Both the position numbers and the translations under genes were made by a program. From Algibacter sp045066735 (GTDB lineage Bacteria > Bacteroidota > Bacteroidia > Flavobacteriales > Flavobacteriaceae), in the NCBI RefSeq assembly GCF_045066735.1, contig NZ_JBISHH010000005.1:62001-126000 (forward strand): a DNA stretch of 64,000 nucleotides. Reading direction: 5' to 3'. Of this stretch, positions 18,626-29,233 are shown piece by piece; position 1 is the first letter of the stretch, and every line of letters starts with the position of its first letter. Under the pieces are notes generated by a model. It worked only from the letters and a program-made list of their open reading frames with translations, searched no databases and was not told the origin of the DNA.

Positions 18626-20044
18626 TTATATTCCTAATTCTTCAAACAGTTCAATTAATTTTGGGTCAGATGGTCTAAGTGCATCAGCATCAACAATTTT
18701 TCCTTCAGGATCTATTAGAATAAATCTAGGAATACCTTCTACTTGGTATTCACCAATAAAACCAGAGGTTCTGTCGTCTCCTGCAATTAATTGAATCCCT
18801 TTTAAGTCATGTTTTTCGACATCGTCTTTCCATTTCTCAATATTTTTAAAATTATCAATGGAAATACCTATAAATTCAATTTTCCCATTACCGTGATATT
18901 TCTTTTCAACCGCTTTTAAATAAGGAAATTCAGCCTTGCATGGCCCACACCAAGTTGCCCAAAGATCTATATAAACATATTTCCCTTTAAAGTCACTTAA
19001 AGAAACATCGCTATCGTCTACATTTTGATATGTAAATGATGGAGATGGTTTCCCTGGCATCATTAATTGTAATTGATTATACTTCTCTAATAATACTTTT
19101 TTATAGTCCTCATTAGAAATATTTCTATTTAAGATATCCAAACATAATTCCACTTTTTTGGTACTTGTTAGGATTGGAGCACCATACAGAAACAAAAGCT
19201 CCTCCTTTATTTTCTGATTCTTAATTTCACGTTCCAAAAACTGAACAAACTTAACTTTGTCTTCCTCAAAAAAGTCACCAATTTTGGAGTACTCGTAAGT
19301 GTAATATTTCTTTAGAAGCTGACCATAATGCAAAGACCTATTAAATTCTTCTAAATCATTCAAATTAACCGTTGCTACTATATCTAAAAACTTTGAAGAG
19401 GGTTTGTAATGTTCATCACCAACCACCATTCCATGACGCTCAGCATAGTTTATGTAGTTTCCAACTAAGCCATAATGCAAATCTTTTTTTTGAGCTTCGA
19501 TAAATTCTACTGGGAGCCCATCAATAGAATCTAACATCTTAAGCATAGAATTTTTATATTCCTCTTTTACAATTTTAAATTCAGACTCATCTAGTTTTAA
19601 ATTAGCCTGGTAGTTTTTATTTTCTTTATTAGATAATTGATAGTAATTAAGGAAATAGTTATTAATTGGAGCTGCAGTTCCTTTATATTTCACGGTAGTT
19701 TCCAAATCATTAATATCTGCTGTTACCTGCAATTTATCACCAAGTCTAAGATGAATATTTAACCAATTTTTATTATTGAAAATTGTAAAATCTCTGCCTT
19801 TTTTTAAATAAATCGTATCAACAAAATTACCGTATTCATCAAAATTAATAGTTTTAACCACAGCTTCTAATGTGTCCCCTATAGGAACATAAACTGATGA
19901 CCTAAAGCCAACTTCATTCTCATTTACATTTTTAAATTTCCCCGAAACAACTGCGTAATCGACATGTGTTTTTGAGTTACAACCTGAAGCTATTATTGTT
20001 AGAATTGAAATAGTAGATATGAGATAAAATTTATTTAGGCACAT
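18626..20044 (-). CDS. TlpA-like thioredoxin lipoprotein
   Basis: 472 residues, lipobox ending at Cys22 (IIASGCNSKT). The thioredoxin domain has YIDLWATWC366GPC369KAEFPYL and cis-Pro in EGIPRFILID, and the chain ends LIELFEELGI. It belongs to the subfamily of the proteins at 12514 and 31463 and shares their length and N-terminal beta-region plus helical linker. The residues after the lipid cysteine (NSKT) lack the acidic pair of the other lipoproteins here, so it may stay inside the periplasm. The neighbours are 12 and 11 bases away. Confidence 0.9.
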   Translation of the reverse strand: MCLNKFYLISTISILTIIASGCNSKTHVDYAVVSGKFKNVNENEVGFRSSVYVPIGDTLEAVVKTINFDEYGNFVDTIYLKKGRDFTIFNNKNWLNIHLRLGDKLQVTADINDLETTVKYKGTAAPINNYFLNYYQLSNKENKNYQANLKLDESEFKIVKEEYKNSMLKMLDSIDGLPVEFIEAQKKDLHYGLVGNYINYAERHGMVVGDEHYKPSSKFLDIVATVNLNDLEEFNRSLHYGQLLKKYYTYEYSKIGDFFEEDKVKFVQFLEREIKNQKIKEELLFLYGAPILTSTKKVELCLDILNRNISNEDYKKVLLEKYNQLQLMMPGKPSPSFTYQNVDDSDVSLSDFKGKYVYIDLWATWCGPCKAEFPYLKAVEKKYHGNGKIEFIGISIDNFKNIEKWKDDVEKHDLKGIQLIAGDDRTSGFIGEYQVEGIPRFILIDPEGKIVDADALRPSDPKLIELFEELGI

Positions 20045-20055
20045 ATGTATATGTT

Positions 20056-21246
20056 TTATTTTTCTAATAATTCCTCTAATAATTGAAAAGCTTCTTCTCC
20101 ACCACCAACAAATCGTTTTACAATATTCCCTCGAGGATCGATAATTAATTTAGTTGGAAAGCCTTGTACATTAAAACGGTTTACAAAGTTGTCTGAATTA
20201 CTTTCTTTAGAGCTTAAAATTTGTTGCCAATCATATCCTTTTTCATTAATGAAATTTTGAACTTTCTCTTTAGTATCACCAGAATTAATTCCCAGAACCA
20301 CTAATTTATCCTTATGCTTTTCTTGGAATTCCTTAACCTGTGGCATTTCGGCAACACATGGTCCGCACCAAATACCCCAAAAATCAATTAACACATACTT
20401 GCCTCTAAATGATTTAATATCGAACTCTTTACCGTCTAACGTTGCAGTTGTTTTAATAGTTGGAACAGGAAACCCTTCTTTAGTGGCTTTTGTGCCTTCA
20501 ATGCGAGCAGCTACATCTTTATAATCTGAATATTCCGATAATTCTGTAGACAAATTATTAAACAACACCTCGGCCTGCTCATTATCAATATGTGAACGAA
20601 CCAACATATCATTTAAATACCAAGCAGCAGCTAACGACTTTGGATTTGCTTTAATATGTGCTATTAATGCTTCTGTATTCGTTTTAAATATTTTTTCTGC
20701 TTCTAATTCATTTTCTTTAATTTTTAATGAATCTGTTTCGTAGGTATTTTGTACAGCCAAGTTTCCCATTTTATTATAATTTGGGTAGGTTATCTTGTTT
20801 GCCGCAGCTAAACTATTATTGTATTTATCACCCGAAGGATAGGCATTAACAAAATCTGTAGCTTCACCTGAAACAGTAATATTGCCCCCCGGAAAAGCGT
20901 AAAACATTAAATAAGCAGATTTCACAGGAAAATATCCTCTTCCTCCTTTAGGAATCTTAAATACTTTATTGTTTTTATCTCTAAATGACGGATAAACTCT
21001 TAATAATGCTAATTTAGAAATGGAATCTGACAACTGAAATTTTCCATCTACAACAATAATAGAATCTGCTCGAAATTCTCTTGTATATTCTCTATCTGGA
21101 TTATTGTAATATAAGTTACCAGAAAGCCCTTTTATTTCTCCTGTTAATGTGAATTTATTATTAGTTTCTTGAGCGTTTGTTTTGTTTGAAAAAACAAATG
21201 CAACTATGAATAGTACAAAAACAGCTTTTTTTATGATATGTTTCAT
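20056..21246 (-). CDS. TlpA-like thioredoxin, soluble periplasmic
   Basis: 396 residues. A normal signal peptide ending TNAQE (about 25) with no lipid cysteine makes this a soluble periplasmic member. The N-terminal DUF4369-like domain begins FTLTGEIKGLSG, and the thioredoxin domain has DFWGIWC294GPC297VAEMPQV and cis-Pro in QGFPTKLIID. The isoleucine before the first cysteine is unusual among its neighbours. It is probably the soluble partner in the same reductive relay. Confidence 0.9.
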   Translation of the reverse strand: MKHIIKKAVFVLFIVAFVFSNKTNAQETNNKFTLTGEIKGLSGNLYYNNPDREYTREFRADSIIVVDGKFQLSDSISKLALLRVYPSFRDKNNKVFKIPKGGRGYFPVKSAYLMFYAFPGGNITVSGEATDFVNAYPSGDKYNNSLAAANKITYPNYNKMGNLAVQNTYETDSLKIKENELEAEKIFKTNTEALIAHIKANPKSLAAAWYLNDMLVRSHIDNEQAEVLFNNLSTELSEYSDYKDVAARIEGTKATKEGFPVPTIKTTATLDGKEFDIKSFRGKYVLIDFWGIWCGPCVAEMPQVKEFQEKHKDKLVVLGINSGDTKEKVQNFINEKGYDWQQILSSKESNSDNFVNRFNVQGFPTKLIIDPRGNIVKRFVGGGEEAFQLLEELLEK

Positions 21247-21275
21247 ATAGTTAATATTTTAATAGTTATGTTGTT

Positions 21276-22475
21276 TTAATGTCCAAACAATTCTTTTAGC
21301 TTAGTATCTAACTCCTCTTTTGAAGGATTACGTAGAATAATTTTTAAATCACGATCTACTAAAAAAGTAGTTGGTAAATGCGGAACGCTATAGCTTATAG
21401 CTACGGGGCCGTACATCTGTTTTCCTTCCTCATTCGTGTCAAAAACATGAAGCCAAGGTGTTTGGTCTTCCTCAATAGCTTTTCCCCATTTGTCTTCTTT
21501 ATCCGCAGTTCCAATTCCTACAATTGTAAATCCTTCTGTTCCATATTGCTTTCTCAGTTCCTTTAAATGCGGAAACGATGCTCTACAAGGGATGCACCAT
21601 GATGCCCAAAAATCTACTAGCAAATACTTACCTTCTACTTTTGAAAGCGTTAATTCTTTATTATTGACGGTTTTTAATGTAAAGTCTGGAGCTATATTAC
21701 CAATACCTAAATTCTCAAAATTGTCTTTATAAACTTTGGTTATATGGTGCTTAAAGAAATTGGTTTCTCTAGCATCTCCTTTAAATAAATGATAAAACTC
21801 TTTGAGTTCATCTTTGGTCATTCTACCTTCAGTATACTGATAGCCTAAAACATGAACCGCTACTGGAGAGCTTGGATTATTTCTAACAAAATCATATTTA
21901 ATTTTAGTCATAGTATTTATCCTTTCTTCAGACAACGGTATAAGCTTTTTTTGTTTTGCGTTGGCCTTATCCATATCATTTGGATCTTTCGTTTTTTTGG
22001 CCGTCATATACATTTCTCGCAACGCATCTAAAGGTTTATACTTTGGATTTTTAAAAACTGCTTTTACTTTTGCATCTACCGCAGCATACTGGTCATGACT
22101 TTTAGATCCACGAACTACAGGAACAAAATAAGGGTTACTCTTATTAAGATTGGTAACATCTATTTCCACAGAAATAGGGCTATTTTCAAGTATAATTCGG
22201 CCAAAGTATAGATCATCAATTATTAAACCCACCATGTCAATTAAATCCACTTTTCCTTTGAATTCAAATTTACCATTGGTTATTTTAACACTGTCAAGGG
22301 TCTTTATTTCTGAACGATCGCGAATTCCCTCTTCTCTTAATTTAATATAAACATTATCAATACCTTTAACTGTTCCAGTAATAGTGTATCCAGATGCTGT
22401 TGTGGTTTGCGATGTTATTTTATTACTATAGAAAACAATTAAAACAGTAATAACTATTAGAGCTAATTTCTTCAT
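21276..22475 (-). CDS. TlpA-like thioredoxin with DUF4369 domain, periplasmic
   Basis: The frame is open up to 22511, but I place the start at the ATG at 22475 because it gives a standard signal peptide (MKKLALIVITVLIVF, cut after ITSQ). The protein is then 399 residues, exactly as long as its paralogue at 17414. DUF4369-type domain at about 30-130; thioredoxin motif FWASWC294IPC297RASFPHL; cis-Pro in SVPHLPTTF. It is the first gene behind susD of module A, separated by 292 bases with a long hairpin, so its expression may be lower than that of susCD. Confidence 0.9.
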   Translation of the reverse strand: MKKLALIVITVLIVFYSNKITSQTTTASGYTITGTVKGIDNVYIKLREEGIRDRSEIKTLDSVKITNGKFEFKGKVDLIDMVGLIIDDLYFGRIILENSPISVEIDVTNLNKSNPYFVPVVRGSKSHDQYAAVDAKVKAVFKNPKYKPLDALREMYMTAKKTKDPNDMDKANAKQKKLIPLSEERINTMTKIKYDFVRNNPSSPVAVHVLGYQYTEGRMTKDELKEFYHLFKGDARETNFFKHHITKVYKDNFENLGIGNIAPDFTLKTVNNKELTLSKVEGKYLLVDFWASWCIPCRASFPHLKELRKQYGTEGFTIVGIGTADKEDKWGKAIEEDQTPWLHVFDTNEEGKQMYGPVAISYSVPHLPTTFLVDRDLKIILRNPSKEELDTKLKELFGH

Positions 22476-22709
22476 TTGATAATTTGTTTTACAATTAATT
22501 TTAGAGCACATTAAACGCGTATTCCACTTATTTACAGGGAACTAAATCACTTCCATAAATACTCAGTACATCAAAATTTCACATAGCATGCTTATAAACT
22601 ATACGTAACAATTTTTTTTGTAATTGATATACAAAGCTCCTTTGCTCTGTATTAAATAAATACATGCAATTAAAAACTTGAAAATAGTAAGGGTGTAATG
22701 ATTATTTGA

Positions 22710-22748
22710 AAATGTTAGGGTTTATAAAATTTATAAACCCTAACATTT
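22710..22748 (-). terminator. 19-bp perfect hairpin behind susD of module A
   Basis: AAATGTTAGGGTTTATAAA (22710-22728) is the exact reverse complement of 22730-22748. It starts 18 bases past the susD stop. There is no T tract on the minus strand, so it may protect the 3' end of the susCD message or attenuate rather than stop transcription fully. The rest of 22476-22766 holds no gene that I can see. Confidence 0.7.
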
Positions 22749-22766
22749 CAATCTTATCTCATTGTG

Positions 22767-24302
22767 TTAATATTTGTTTTGTTCTAATTTCCCATTAGAA
22801 ATTAAGATTTCATCATTAGGAATTGGGTAAGCAAACTTTCTCGAGTTTTTCTCTAAAGTATAAGTTATAGGAGCTTCACTACTAATAATAGCACTTGCAT
22901 TAAAAGGATAGAACGTTCTAGTCATTACAACATCATCCGATGCATCGTCATTATTATTGTAACGTCTCACATCATACCATCTATGCACAAAAGGAAGTTC
23001 TCTACGACGCTCTTCTAAAACTTTAACTAAGGCTTCTGCTTGAGAAGTTGCACTTAAATTAATATCAGAAGAATCAGCTGTGGCATCCATTCTAGCTACT
23101 CTTAACACATTTGCAGTTGTAATTCCATCTGACCACAAACCTAATCTTACTTGGCACTCAGCCTTAATTAATAACATTTCAGATACCGAAGGGCCACTAA
23201 GAATATCACTTTTAAAGAAGAAAATATACCCAGGATAACTATAAGGTGGGTAAACAGCTCCACGGGTATATGTATAATCCTCAACGATATGATACTTATA
23301 TCTAAGATCATTTGTTTGATCATAAAGCCCTAATAACTCTTGAGAAGGCCAATATGCCCAATAAGCATTAGTTAACTGTCTATAGTAGTAAGACTCTCCG
23401 AAATCTAATCTATCTTCTACAACCGTTTGTTGATCATGTGTGTATGGGTATAAGATATCAACATTAGTTGGCCCCGGGTTAAATATTGTAGCTTGTTCTG
23501 GAATATCCGAATAGCGCATATCTGTATTATAATTTCTTAAATCATCATATTCATCTAATGCATTTTGCGCATATTCTTGAGCCATATCATATTCGTTCAG
23601 CGCTAAGTAATAACGCGCCGCAAATCCATTTACAGCAGCAGTACTAGCACGCCATGAATTATTAAGGCCATTTACTTGCCCAAACTCACGCGTAATTTCT
23701 AAGGCTTTCATTAAATCGGATTCTATAAGTGCATATGTTTCTTCAAGGGTTGCTCTTTCTATAGCTTCATCAAAACTTGTAGTTTGCTTAATTGGTAAAC
23801 CAAGTTCGCCCTTATTAGCTTCTGTATAAGGCAAACAAAATACGTTTGAAAGTATAAAATAACTATAAGCACGAATAAAGTGAGCCTCAGCTATAAGATT
23901 AGCCTTTTCACTATCTGTTGCATCTACATCATTAATTTGTTCTAATATTAAGTTTGCAGTAAAAATTTTTTCAAATTCAGTATCCCATCCAGAATACCTA
24001 ATACCTTCATTAGCTACAAGATCCATATCCCAAGTAGCAAAAATAGCTTGAGCGGGTCTATATGCTCTACTAAAACCATCATATAAATCTGTAGATAATT
24101 CATAATCGTCCGTTCCGAACATTAATGCAGATATACCTTCATCACTAAAACTAGAATAATCATTTAATAGCGCTTCAAAATGCGCTAAAGATTCTGGTAC
24201 AATAGATGCTGATTTTGTTGGACTTTCTTCTAAAAACGAATCGCAACTGAAGAATGAAGTCAAAATGGCAATTACTAATATATGTTTATATAATTTTTTC
24301 AT
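22767..24302 (-). CDS. SusD/RagB-family outer-membrane lipoprotein (module A)
   Basis: 511 residues, lipobox ending at Cys20 (TSFFSCDSFLEE); the acidic residues after Cys agree with surface display. The SusD-like N-terminal region (FLEESPTKS) is followed by TPR-type helices (IRAYSYFILSNVFCLPY), and the RagB/SusD C-terminal domain includes ERRRELPFVHRWYDVRRYN near 420. SusD proteins form the lid that captures substrate over the SusC barrel. It starts 10 bases after susC. With thioredoxin and peptidase genes behind it instead of glycosidases, a peptide ligand, as for RagB, is more likely than a glycan. Confidence 0.95.
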   Translation of the reverse strand: MKKLYKHILVIAILTSFFSCDSFLEESPTKSASIVPESLAHFEALLNDYSSFSDEGISALMFGTDDYELSTDLYDGFSRAYRPAQAIFATWDMDLVANEGIRYSGWDTEFEKIFTANLILEQINDVDATDSEKANLIAEAHFIRAYSYFILSNVFCLPYTEANKGELGLPIKQTTSFDEAIERATLEETYALIESDLMKALEITREFGQVNGLNNSWRASTAAVNGFAARYYLALNEYDMAQEYAQNALDEYDDLRNYNTDMRYSDIPEQATIFNPGPTNVDILYPYTHDQQTVVEDRLDFGESYYYRQLTNAYWAYWPSQELLGLYDQTNDLRYKYHIVEDYTYTRGAVYPPYSYPGYIFFFKSDILSGPSVSEMLLIKAECQVRLGLWSDGITTANVLRVARMDATADSSDINLSATSQAEALVKVLEERRRELPFVHRWYDVRRYNNNDDASDDVVMTRTFYPFNASAIISSEAPITYTLEKNSRKFAYPIPNDEILISNGKLEQNKY

Positions 24303-24312
24303 AGTTTTTAAA

Positions 24313-27300
24313 TTAAAAGTTTAAATTCATTCCAAATGTAAAAGTTGCTTGAGGTCTTAAAGTTCCTTTAGGATATTCTGGATCTTCCCCAAAATCATTA
24401 AACAAAATAACACCTACATTATTTGCCTGGGCAAAGAGATTTATAGAATTCACTCTTAATTTTTGGATTATATTTCTAGGTAATGAATACGTTAAATTTA
24501 TTTCTTGAATTCTTATATGCCCAGCATCTTGCGATAAATAGTCCATGTAAGGATAATACCTATCATAGAAGTAATAACTAGGTTCATCAGTTGGTATTGG
24601 AATTATTAAATCAGGATCACCATTAGCGACTTCGTTATAGTTGCTATTAATATTATAATTAGAACCACCTGTGCTTCCAGGGTAGTTAAAGCTTTGTCTA
24701 TTAAAAACGTGACCAAATTTACCTGTTAAAATAAAAGATAAATTAAAATCGTAAATTTTAAAAGAATTTCTAAAACCAATAGTTGTAGGTGCATTGGTTG
24801 TACCTTGACTTACCATAAAATTACGTGCATCACCAGATGCCCAGCCTGTTATAGCTATGTTCGTATTATTTTCTCCTACTACGGTTGGAACAACTGTACC
24901 TGAACCTATGTCTTGCATACCAGCATATTGGTAAGCCCAAAGGGTGTTCGCATCAAAACCTTCCCTATATGAAGATGTAGGGCCGCCATATAATTCGGTT
25001 TGGTGATAGGTTCCTTTATCGAATTCTGTAATTTCATTTTTATTGTGGGCGAATGTAAAATTACTAGACCACACAATATCATTTCCTTTAAGCGGTAAAT
25101 TGGTACCAATATTTAATTCGAATCCTTTGTTCACCATTTTACCATTATTTAGCATTTGTTCGTTTGTACCATATACCGTAGGTAACGATTGGTTTACAAT
25201 TAGATCTTCTCCTTTTTTGTTATAAACATCTACAGAACCATTTAGCTTTCCGTTTAATATAGAGAAGTCTGTTCCTATATTCCAACTTTTAGTTTTTTCC
25301 CATCTAAGTGTTGGATTCCCAACATCTGTAATACTCCCTGTAATTTGATTTGTAACATCATTCAATGAACTACTTAAATTTATAAGTGGTGTAAATGAAG
25401 CTGTTGGAATTATATTACCACCTGATCCATATGTACTTCTTAAATACAACCTATCTATCCAATCTACATGACTTAAAAAATCTTCCTGTCCTATATGCCA
25501 TCCTAAACCAGCCGACCAAAAAGGATCGTAACGTAATGCTGGATCATCAGATATAATGTTTGCAGCATCTGTTCTATAACTTCCCGAAACAGTATATTTA
25601 TCGTTATAGGTATATGCTAAGTTTCCGTAAACCGAAAAGAATCTATCGGTGTTTTCTGTAAATTGATGTTCTGCAGCTAAACTAAAATCGTAGAAATAAC
25701 TGGCATATTGTGCTGGGTAGTAGTTCCACAAAGTTGCCGAATTTCGATCTCCTAGAAGTTCCGAAGTTATTAAAGTTTCTGGGTCGTAACCAAAAGCAGG
25801 AGGGTTTTGAGTGGTAGATGCAACTCTACTTCTAACTTCTGTACCCGCTACAAAATCTACAGCATGCTTTTCATTAAATATACGATTGTAAGTTAATTGA
25901 TTTCTAAAATTATAAGATTCAATTTCTGATGACGCTTGTTCTAAAACACCTCCACTTGGTACAAGTTGTGTTGGCGTACCTCCAAAATTCCATTCTGGAC
26001 CAGAAGTTTCGTTAATAAATTGGCGAACATCAAAAGTTTTATCGCTATAATAATTTTCTGCTGTTGTTTTAAATTGTTCGTACTGCAGGCTAGAAGAAAA
26101 CTTCATCCCTTCCATTACATCAATAGTTAAACCTGCATTAATACGAGCATTTAATTGCTTTGTGTTAATATCTCTATTTTGAACTTCCGAAATTGGGTTG
26201 TACGACCAGTCTGAGTAAGGGAAACTCTCTAAAGGAACAAAAGCATCTAGATTTGGTCTGTAGTATTTTAAGTAAGACATATCTGTTAAACTACCATCAG
26301 GGTTTTTTAACATATCCCATGGAGCCAAACCTCTTATGGTGCTTAACATATCACCGGCTCCAGATAAAGGATCTTGCTGACCAGAATTAGTATTTACGCT
26401 TTTATGTTGCATCATAGCTCCAAACTGAAAACTAATTCTTTTACTTAAAGCTGTGTTATTTCTAAAATTTATTAAGTATTTTTTAGAATCATCACCTTGA
26501 AAAAAGCCTTTATTGTCTTCAAACAACAAGGATACATTGTTAGTCATTTTTTCATTTCCACCAGAAATGCTAATGTTATGCTGAGTTGTTAAAGGAGATT
26601 CCAGTAAATAATCTCTAATTTGCTTAGTATTATCTAAACCTCTGTATGCTGCAAGTCTTGCATCTCTTTCTGCTTCTGTTATTCTACCTAAGCGTGCTTC
26701 ATTCATGGCTACAAAAGCTTGTGAATATGCTCCTAAATCACGTGAAGTAGCGCCTTGAGGCCCACCAAAGGCACTACTAAAGAAATTGGAGTCGAATGCT
26801 GTTTGCTGGTAATCAATAAGATCCGAACTAGAACCTCTTGTAAGAGCGTAATCTAAATCTAATTTACTTGACATTTTAACGAAGGAAGAAATGGATACAT
26901 TTGTTCTTCCCTTTTTTCCTTTTTTTGTAGTAACAACAATAACCCCGTTGGCTGCTCTTGCTCCCCAAATAGAAGATGCTGCTGCATCTTTTAAAACTGT
27001 AATACTTTCAACATCATTTGGATTTATAGTACCAAAACCTCCTTGAACATCTGGACTGTTGGAACCAAACAAACCAAGATCGTCAAAGGCACTAAACCCT
27101 TGTTCTATTGGAAAACCATCGACAACAATTAATGGTTGTTGATTAGCAGAAAGACTAGATTGCCCTCTAATTTGAAAGTCTACAGTACCATCGGCATTTA
27201 CCGTACTTTGTACACCGGCAACCATACCAACAATTCTTTCTGATATGCTTGAAGCTGGTTTTTCTAATTGATTTTGACTAACACCAACATACGCACCAGT

Positions 27301-28005
27301 TGCTCTCTCTTTCGAGATTTCCTGATAACCTGTTGAAACTACAAGAACTTCGTCTAAAACATCTGCTCTTTCCTTTAAAGCAATATTATAAGTTGTTTCC
27401 GTTGTTATAATTTCAGAATGTATTTCATAACCTAAACCCGTTACAACTAAATAATATCCAACTTCTGCTTTTAGTTTAAAATTACCATCAAAATCAGTAG
27501 CTGTGCCTCTAATAACGAAGTCACTAGAAACTCTATCATAAGACGGTTGCCTATTGGAAACATAAACGGTTATTCCTGTTAAAGGAAGCCCTTTTGAGTC
27601 TGTTATTTGCCCTCTAATCCCAATGTCCTGAATATCAGATTCTTGCCTTATAACAATAGTGTTTTTATCAGAAATGATAATTTTAAAATCACCGCTTGAA
27701 AGACTTCTTTCTAACAATCTATTTGCTTTTACTGTACCTTGCTTTACATCTACTTTTGGATAGTTTTTAAACATTCCAGATTTATATATAAAATTAAAAT
27801 CTGTTTGCTCTTTAATAATGTTAAATACCTCGTCAATACTTATTGTCTTGTCCGAATTTATTTGAACTTTTACGTTCTGAGAGAATACATCTCCTGAAGA
27901 AAAGCTAAAAACGGTAGAACAAAAGAAGAAAATAAATGTTCTCATAATAATGTTTAGCACGTTTTTTCTTTTAAGGGAAAGAACATTGGTTAAATTAATT
28001 TCCAT
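24313..28005 (-). CDS. SusC/RagA TonB-dependent transporter with STN domain (module A)
   Basis: 1230 residues. A signal region (about 1-43) is followed by an STN domain (45-120: TISIDEVFNIIKEQTDFNF) and a carboxypeptidase-D-like beta domain (130-210). The TonB plug (230-350) has the SusC signature GYQEIS and LKDAAASSIWGARAANGV, and a beta-barrel runs to the final GMNLNF. The STN domain is the part that signals to a FecR protein, and fecR with an ECF sigma gene lies directly upstream. The role is TonB-driven uptake of a ligand presented by SusD, with ligand reporting. The ligand is not known. Confidence 0.95.
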   Translation of the reverse strand: MEINLTNVLSLKRKNVLNIIMRTFIFFFCSTVFSFSSGDVFSQNVKVQINSDKTISIDEVFNIIKEQTDFNFIYKSGMFKNYPKVDVKQGTVKANRLLERSLSSGDFKIIISDKNTIVIRQESDIQDIGIRGQITDSKGLPLTGITVYVSNRQPSYDRVSSDFVIRGTATDFDGNFKLKAEVGYYLVVTGLGYEIHSEIITTETTYNIALKERADVLDEVLVVSTGYQEISKERATGAYVGVSQNQLEKPASSISERIVGMVAGVQSTVNADGTVDFQIRGQSSLSANQQPLIVVDGFPIEQGFSAFDDLGLFGSNSPDVQGGFGTINPNDVESITVLKDAAASSIWGARAANGVIVVTTKKGKKGRTNVSISSFVKMSSKLDLDYALTRGSSSDLIDYQQTAFDSNFFSSAFGGPQGATSRDLGAYSQAFVAMNEARLGRITEAERDARLAAYRGLDNTKQIRDYLLESPLTTQHNISISGGNEKMTNNVSLLFEDNKGFFQGDDSKKYLINFRNNTALSKRISFQFGAMMQHKSVNTNSGQQDPLSGAGDMLSTIRGLAPWDMLKNPDGSLTDMSYLKYYRPNLDAFVPLESFPYSDWSYNPISEVQNRDINTKQLNARINAGLTIDVMEGMKFSSSLQYEQFKTTAENYYSDKTFDVRQFINETSGPEWNFGGTPTQLVPSGGVLEQASSEIESYNFRNQLTYNRIFNEKHAVDFVAGTEVRSRVASTTQNPPAFGYDPETLITSELLGDRNSATLWNYYPAQYASYFYDFSLAAEHQFTENTDRFFSVYGNLAYTYNDKYTVSGSYRTDAANIISDDPALRYDPFWSAGLGWHIGQEDFLSHVDWIDRLYLRSTYGSGGNIIPTASFTPLINLSSSLNDVTNQITGSITDVGNPTLRWEKTKSWNIGTDFSILNGKLNGSVDVYNKKGEDLIVNQSLPTVYGTNEQMLNNGKMVNKGFELNIGTNLPLKGNDIVWSSNFTFAHNKNEITEFDKGTYHQTELYGGPTSSYREGFDANTLWAYQYAGMQDIGSGTVVPTVVGENNTNIAITGWASGDARNFMVSQGTTNAPTTIGFRNSFKIYDFNLSFILTGKFGHVFNRQSFNYPGSTGGSNYNINSNYNEVANGDPDLIIPIPTDEPSYYFYDRYYPYMDYLSQDAGHIRIQEINLTYSLPRNIIQKLRVNSINLFAQANNVGVILFNDFGEDPEYPKGTLRPQATFTFGMNLNF

Positions 28006-28046
28006 AAATTTGCTGTGTTAGTTAATAATTTGATTAATTAATGGTT

Positions 28047-28099
28047 AAAGGGGAAAGCGAGGTTAGTTTGGTGAGATATTCGAGCCTCAATTCCCTTTT
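28047..28099 (-). promoter_or_regulatory. inverted repeat in the fecR-susC gap, module A
   Basis: AAAGGGGAA (28047-28055) pairs with TTCCCTTTT (28091-28099), with an inner GAGG/CCTC stem (28059-28062 and 28085-28088). It begins 7 bases past the fecR stop. Modules B and C have a similar repeat in the same place. It may terminate or attenuate fecR transcripts so that susC is driven from its own promoter. Confidence 0.5.
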
Positions 28100-28105
28100 C
28101 TTTTT

Positions 28106-29233
28106 CTATTTAAAAGTTATTGTTTTATTATTTATTTCATACGCTATATTATTAGTGGTTTGAATTGAATTTAAAATATCTTCTATATTTTGATTTTTTC
28201 TCAAAACACCGGTAAAGTGCTCGTTCATTAAATTAGGATTAGCAAATACAACATCTACATCATACCATCTTGCTAAAACTTTCATAATATTTTCTAAAGG
28301 CATATTATCGAAGCTAAAAACACCTTTTCTCCATGAAGTCACAGAATAAACATCAGCCTTAACTACATTTATACCATTTTTTTCTTTTACAATAATTGAT
28401 TGCTGGCTAGGGCTTAAAATAGTATTTGCTTTACCATTTATTACAGCAACTTTCCCTTCAATTAAAGTGGTATAAATCGCCCTTTCATCCTTGTAAGCAC
28501 TAATATTAAACTCAGTACCTAGAACTTCTATTTCTTGTGATTCTGTACGTACTTTAAACTTAGATCCGTTATTAGCTGTACTTGGAGTTACATCAAAATA
28601 GGCTTCTCCATAAACCAATTCAATTTGTCTAGTTTCACCTTTTATAAATGTCACAGGATATTTTATTTGAGAATCTGAGTTTAACCAAACCTCTGTACCG
28701 TCTGATAGAACTATGTGATATTGACCACCTCTTGGAATGGTTAAATAATTATAAACCATTTCTTTTGAAGTTACACTAGATCCTTTATAGACTAAAGCTT
28801 CTCCATCACTTTCTAAATTTTCAGAAATATATTGCTCTCCTTTTTCTAAAGCTATCAATGTACCATCTTCTAAAGTAAGCGTTGCTTTATCTGTACCTGT
28901 TTTAATAGTATTATTGGTTATTACTGGGACTACTACCTCCCTATCCTTTCCGTTATTAAATAAAAAAGATATAGAAATTAATAACACAATAGCTGCGGCA
29001 ACAGCATACTTTAAATAGCCAGTTTTATTAACTGCAACCGGTTTTATTTTCTGTTCTACTTCTTTCCAACCTTTTTCAATGTCTATTAAAACTATTTCAT
29101 TATGATAATTTTCCTTCACTTTCTTAAAGTATGCTCTATGAAAGTTGGACTCATTATACCAATCCTGAAAAATAGTGGCTTCTTCTTCAGAAAGGGTGTT
29201 ATTTAGTTTCTTTATAATTAATTTGAATTCCAT
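28106..29233 (-). CDS. FecR-family anti-sigma/transducer (module A)
   Basis: 375 residues. A cytoplasmic N-terminal helical part (1-70) would bind the sigma factor. One membrane helix follows (about 73-93: YAVAAAIVLLISISFLF). The periplasmic FecR domain has YLTIPRGGQYHIVLSDGTEVWL (about 165-190) and EVLGTEFNISAY (near 235), and a DUF4974 domain closes the protein (from about 305: VFSFDNMPLENIMKVLARWY). FecR proteins hold or activate an ECF sigma factor depending on contact with the STN domain of the receptor. The sigma gene lies 127 bases upstream and susC 100 bases downstream, completing the chain. Confidence 0.95.
   Translation of the reverse strand: MEFKLIIKKLNNTLSEEEATIFQDWYNESNFHRAYFKKVKENYHNEIVLIDIEKGWKEVEQKIKPVAVNKTGYLKYAVAAAIVLLISISFLFNNGKDREVVVPVITNNTIKTGTDKATLTLEDGTLIALEKGEQYISENLESDGEALVYKGSSVTSKEMVYNYLTIPRGGQYHIVLSDGTEVWLNSDSQIKYPVTFIKGETRQIELVYGEAYFDVTPSTANNGSKFKVRTESQEIEVLGTEFNISAYKDERAIYTTLIEGKVAVINGKANTILSPSQQSIIVKEKNGINVVKADVYSVTSWRKGVFSFDNMPLENIMKVLARWYDVDVVFANPNLMNEHFTGVLRKNQNIEDILNSIQTTNNIAYEINNKTITFK

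Noticed and set aside
22476..22766. Small gene between susD and the first TlpA gene of module A
   Set aside because: All frames are broken; only the 19-bp hairpin stands out, so I list no coding region.
24906..25109. Short minus-strand frame inside susC of module A
   Set aside because: Out-of-frame segment within an intact 1230-residue transporter; no signal or domain.
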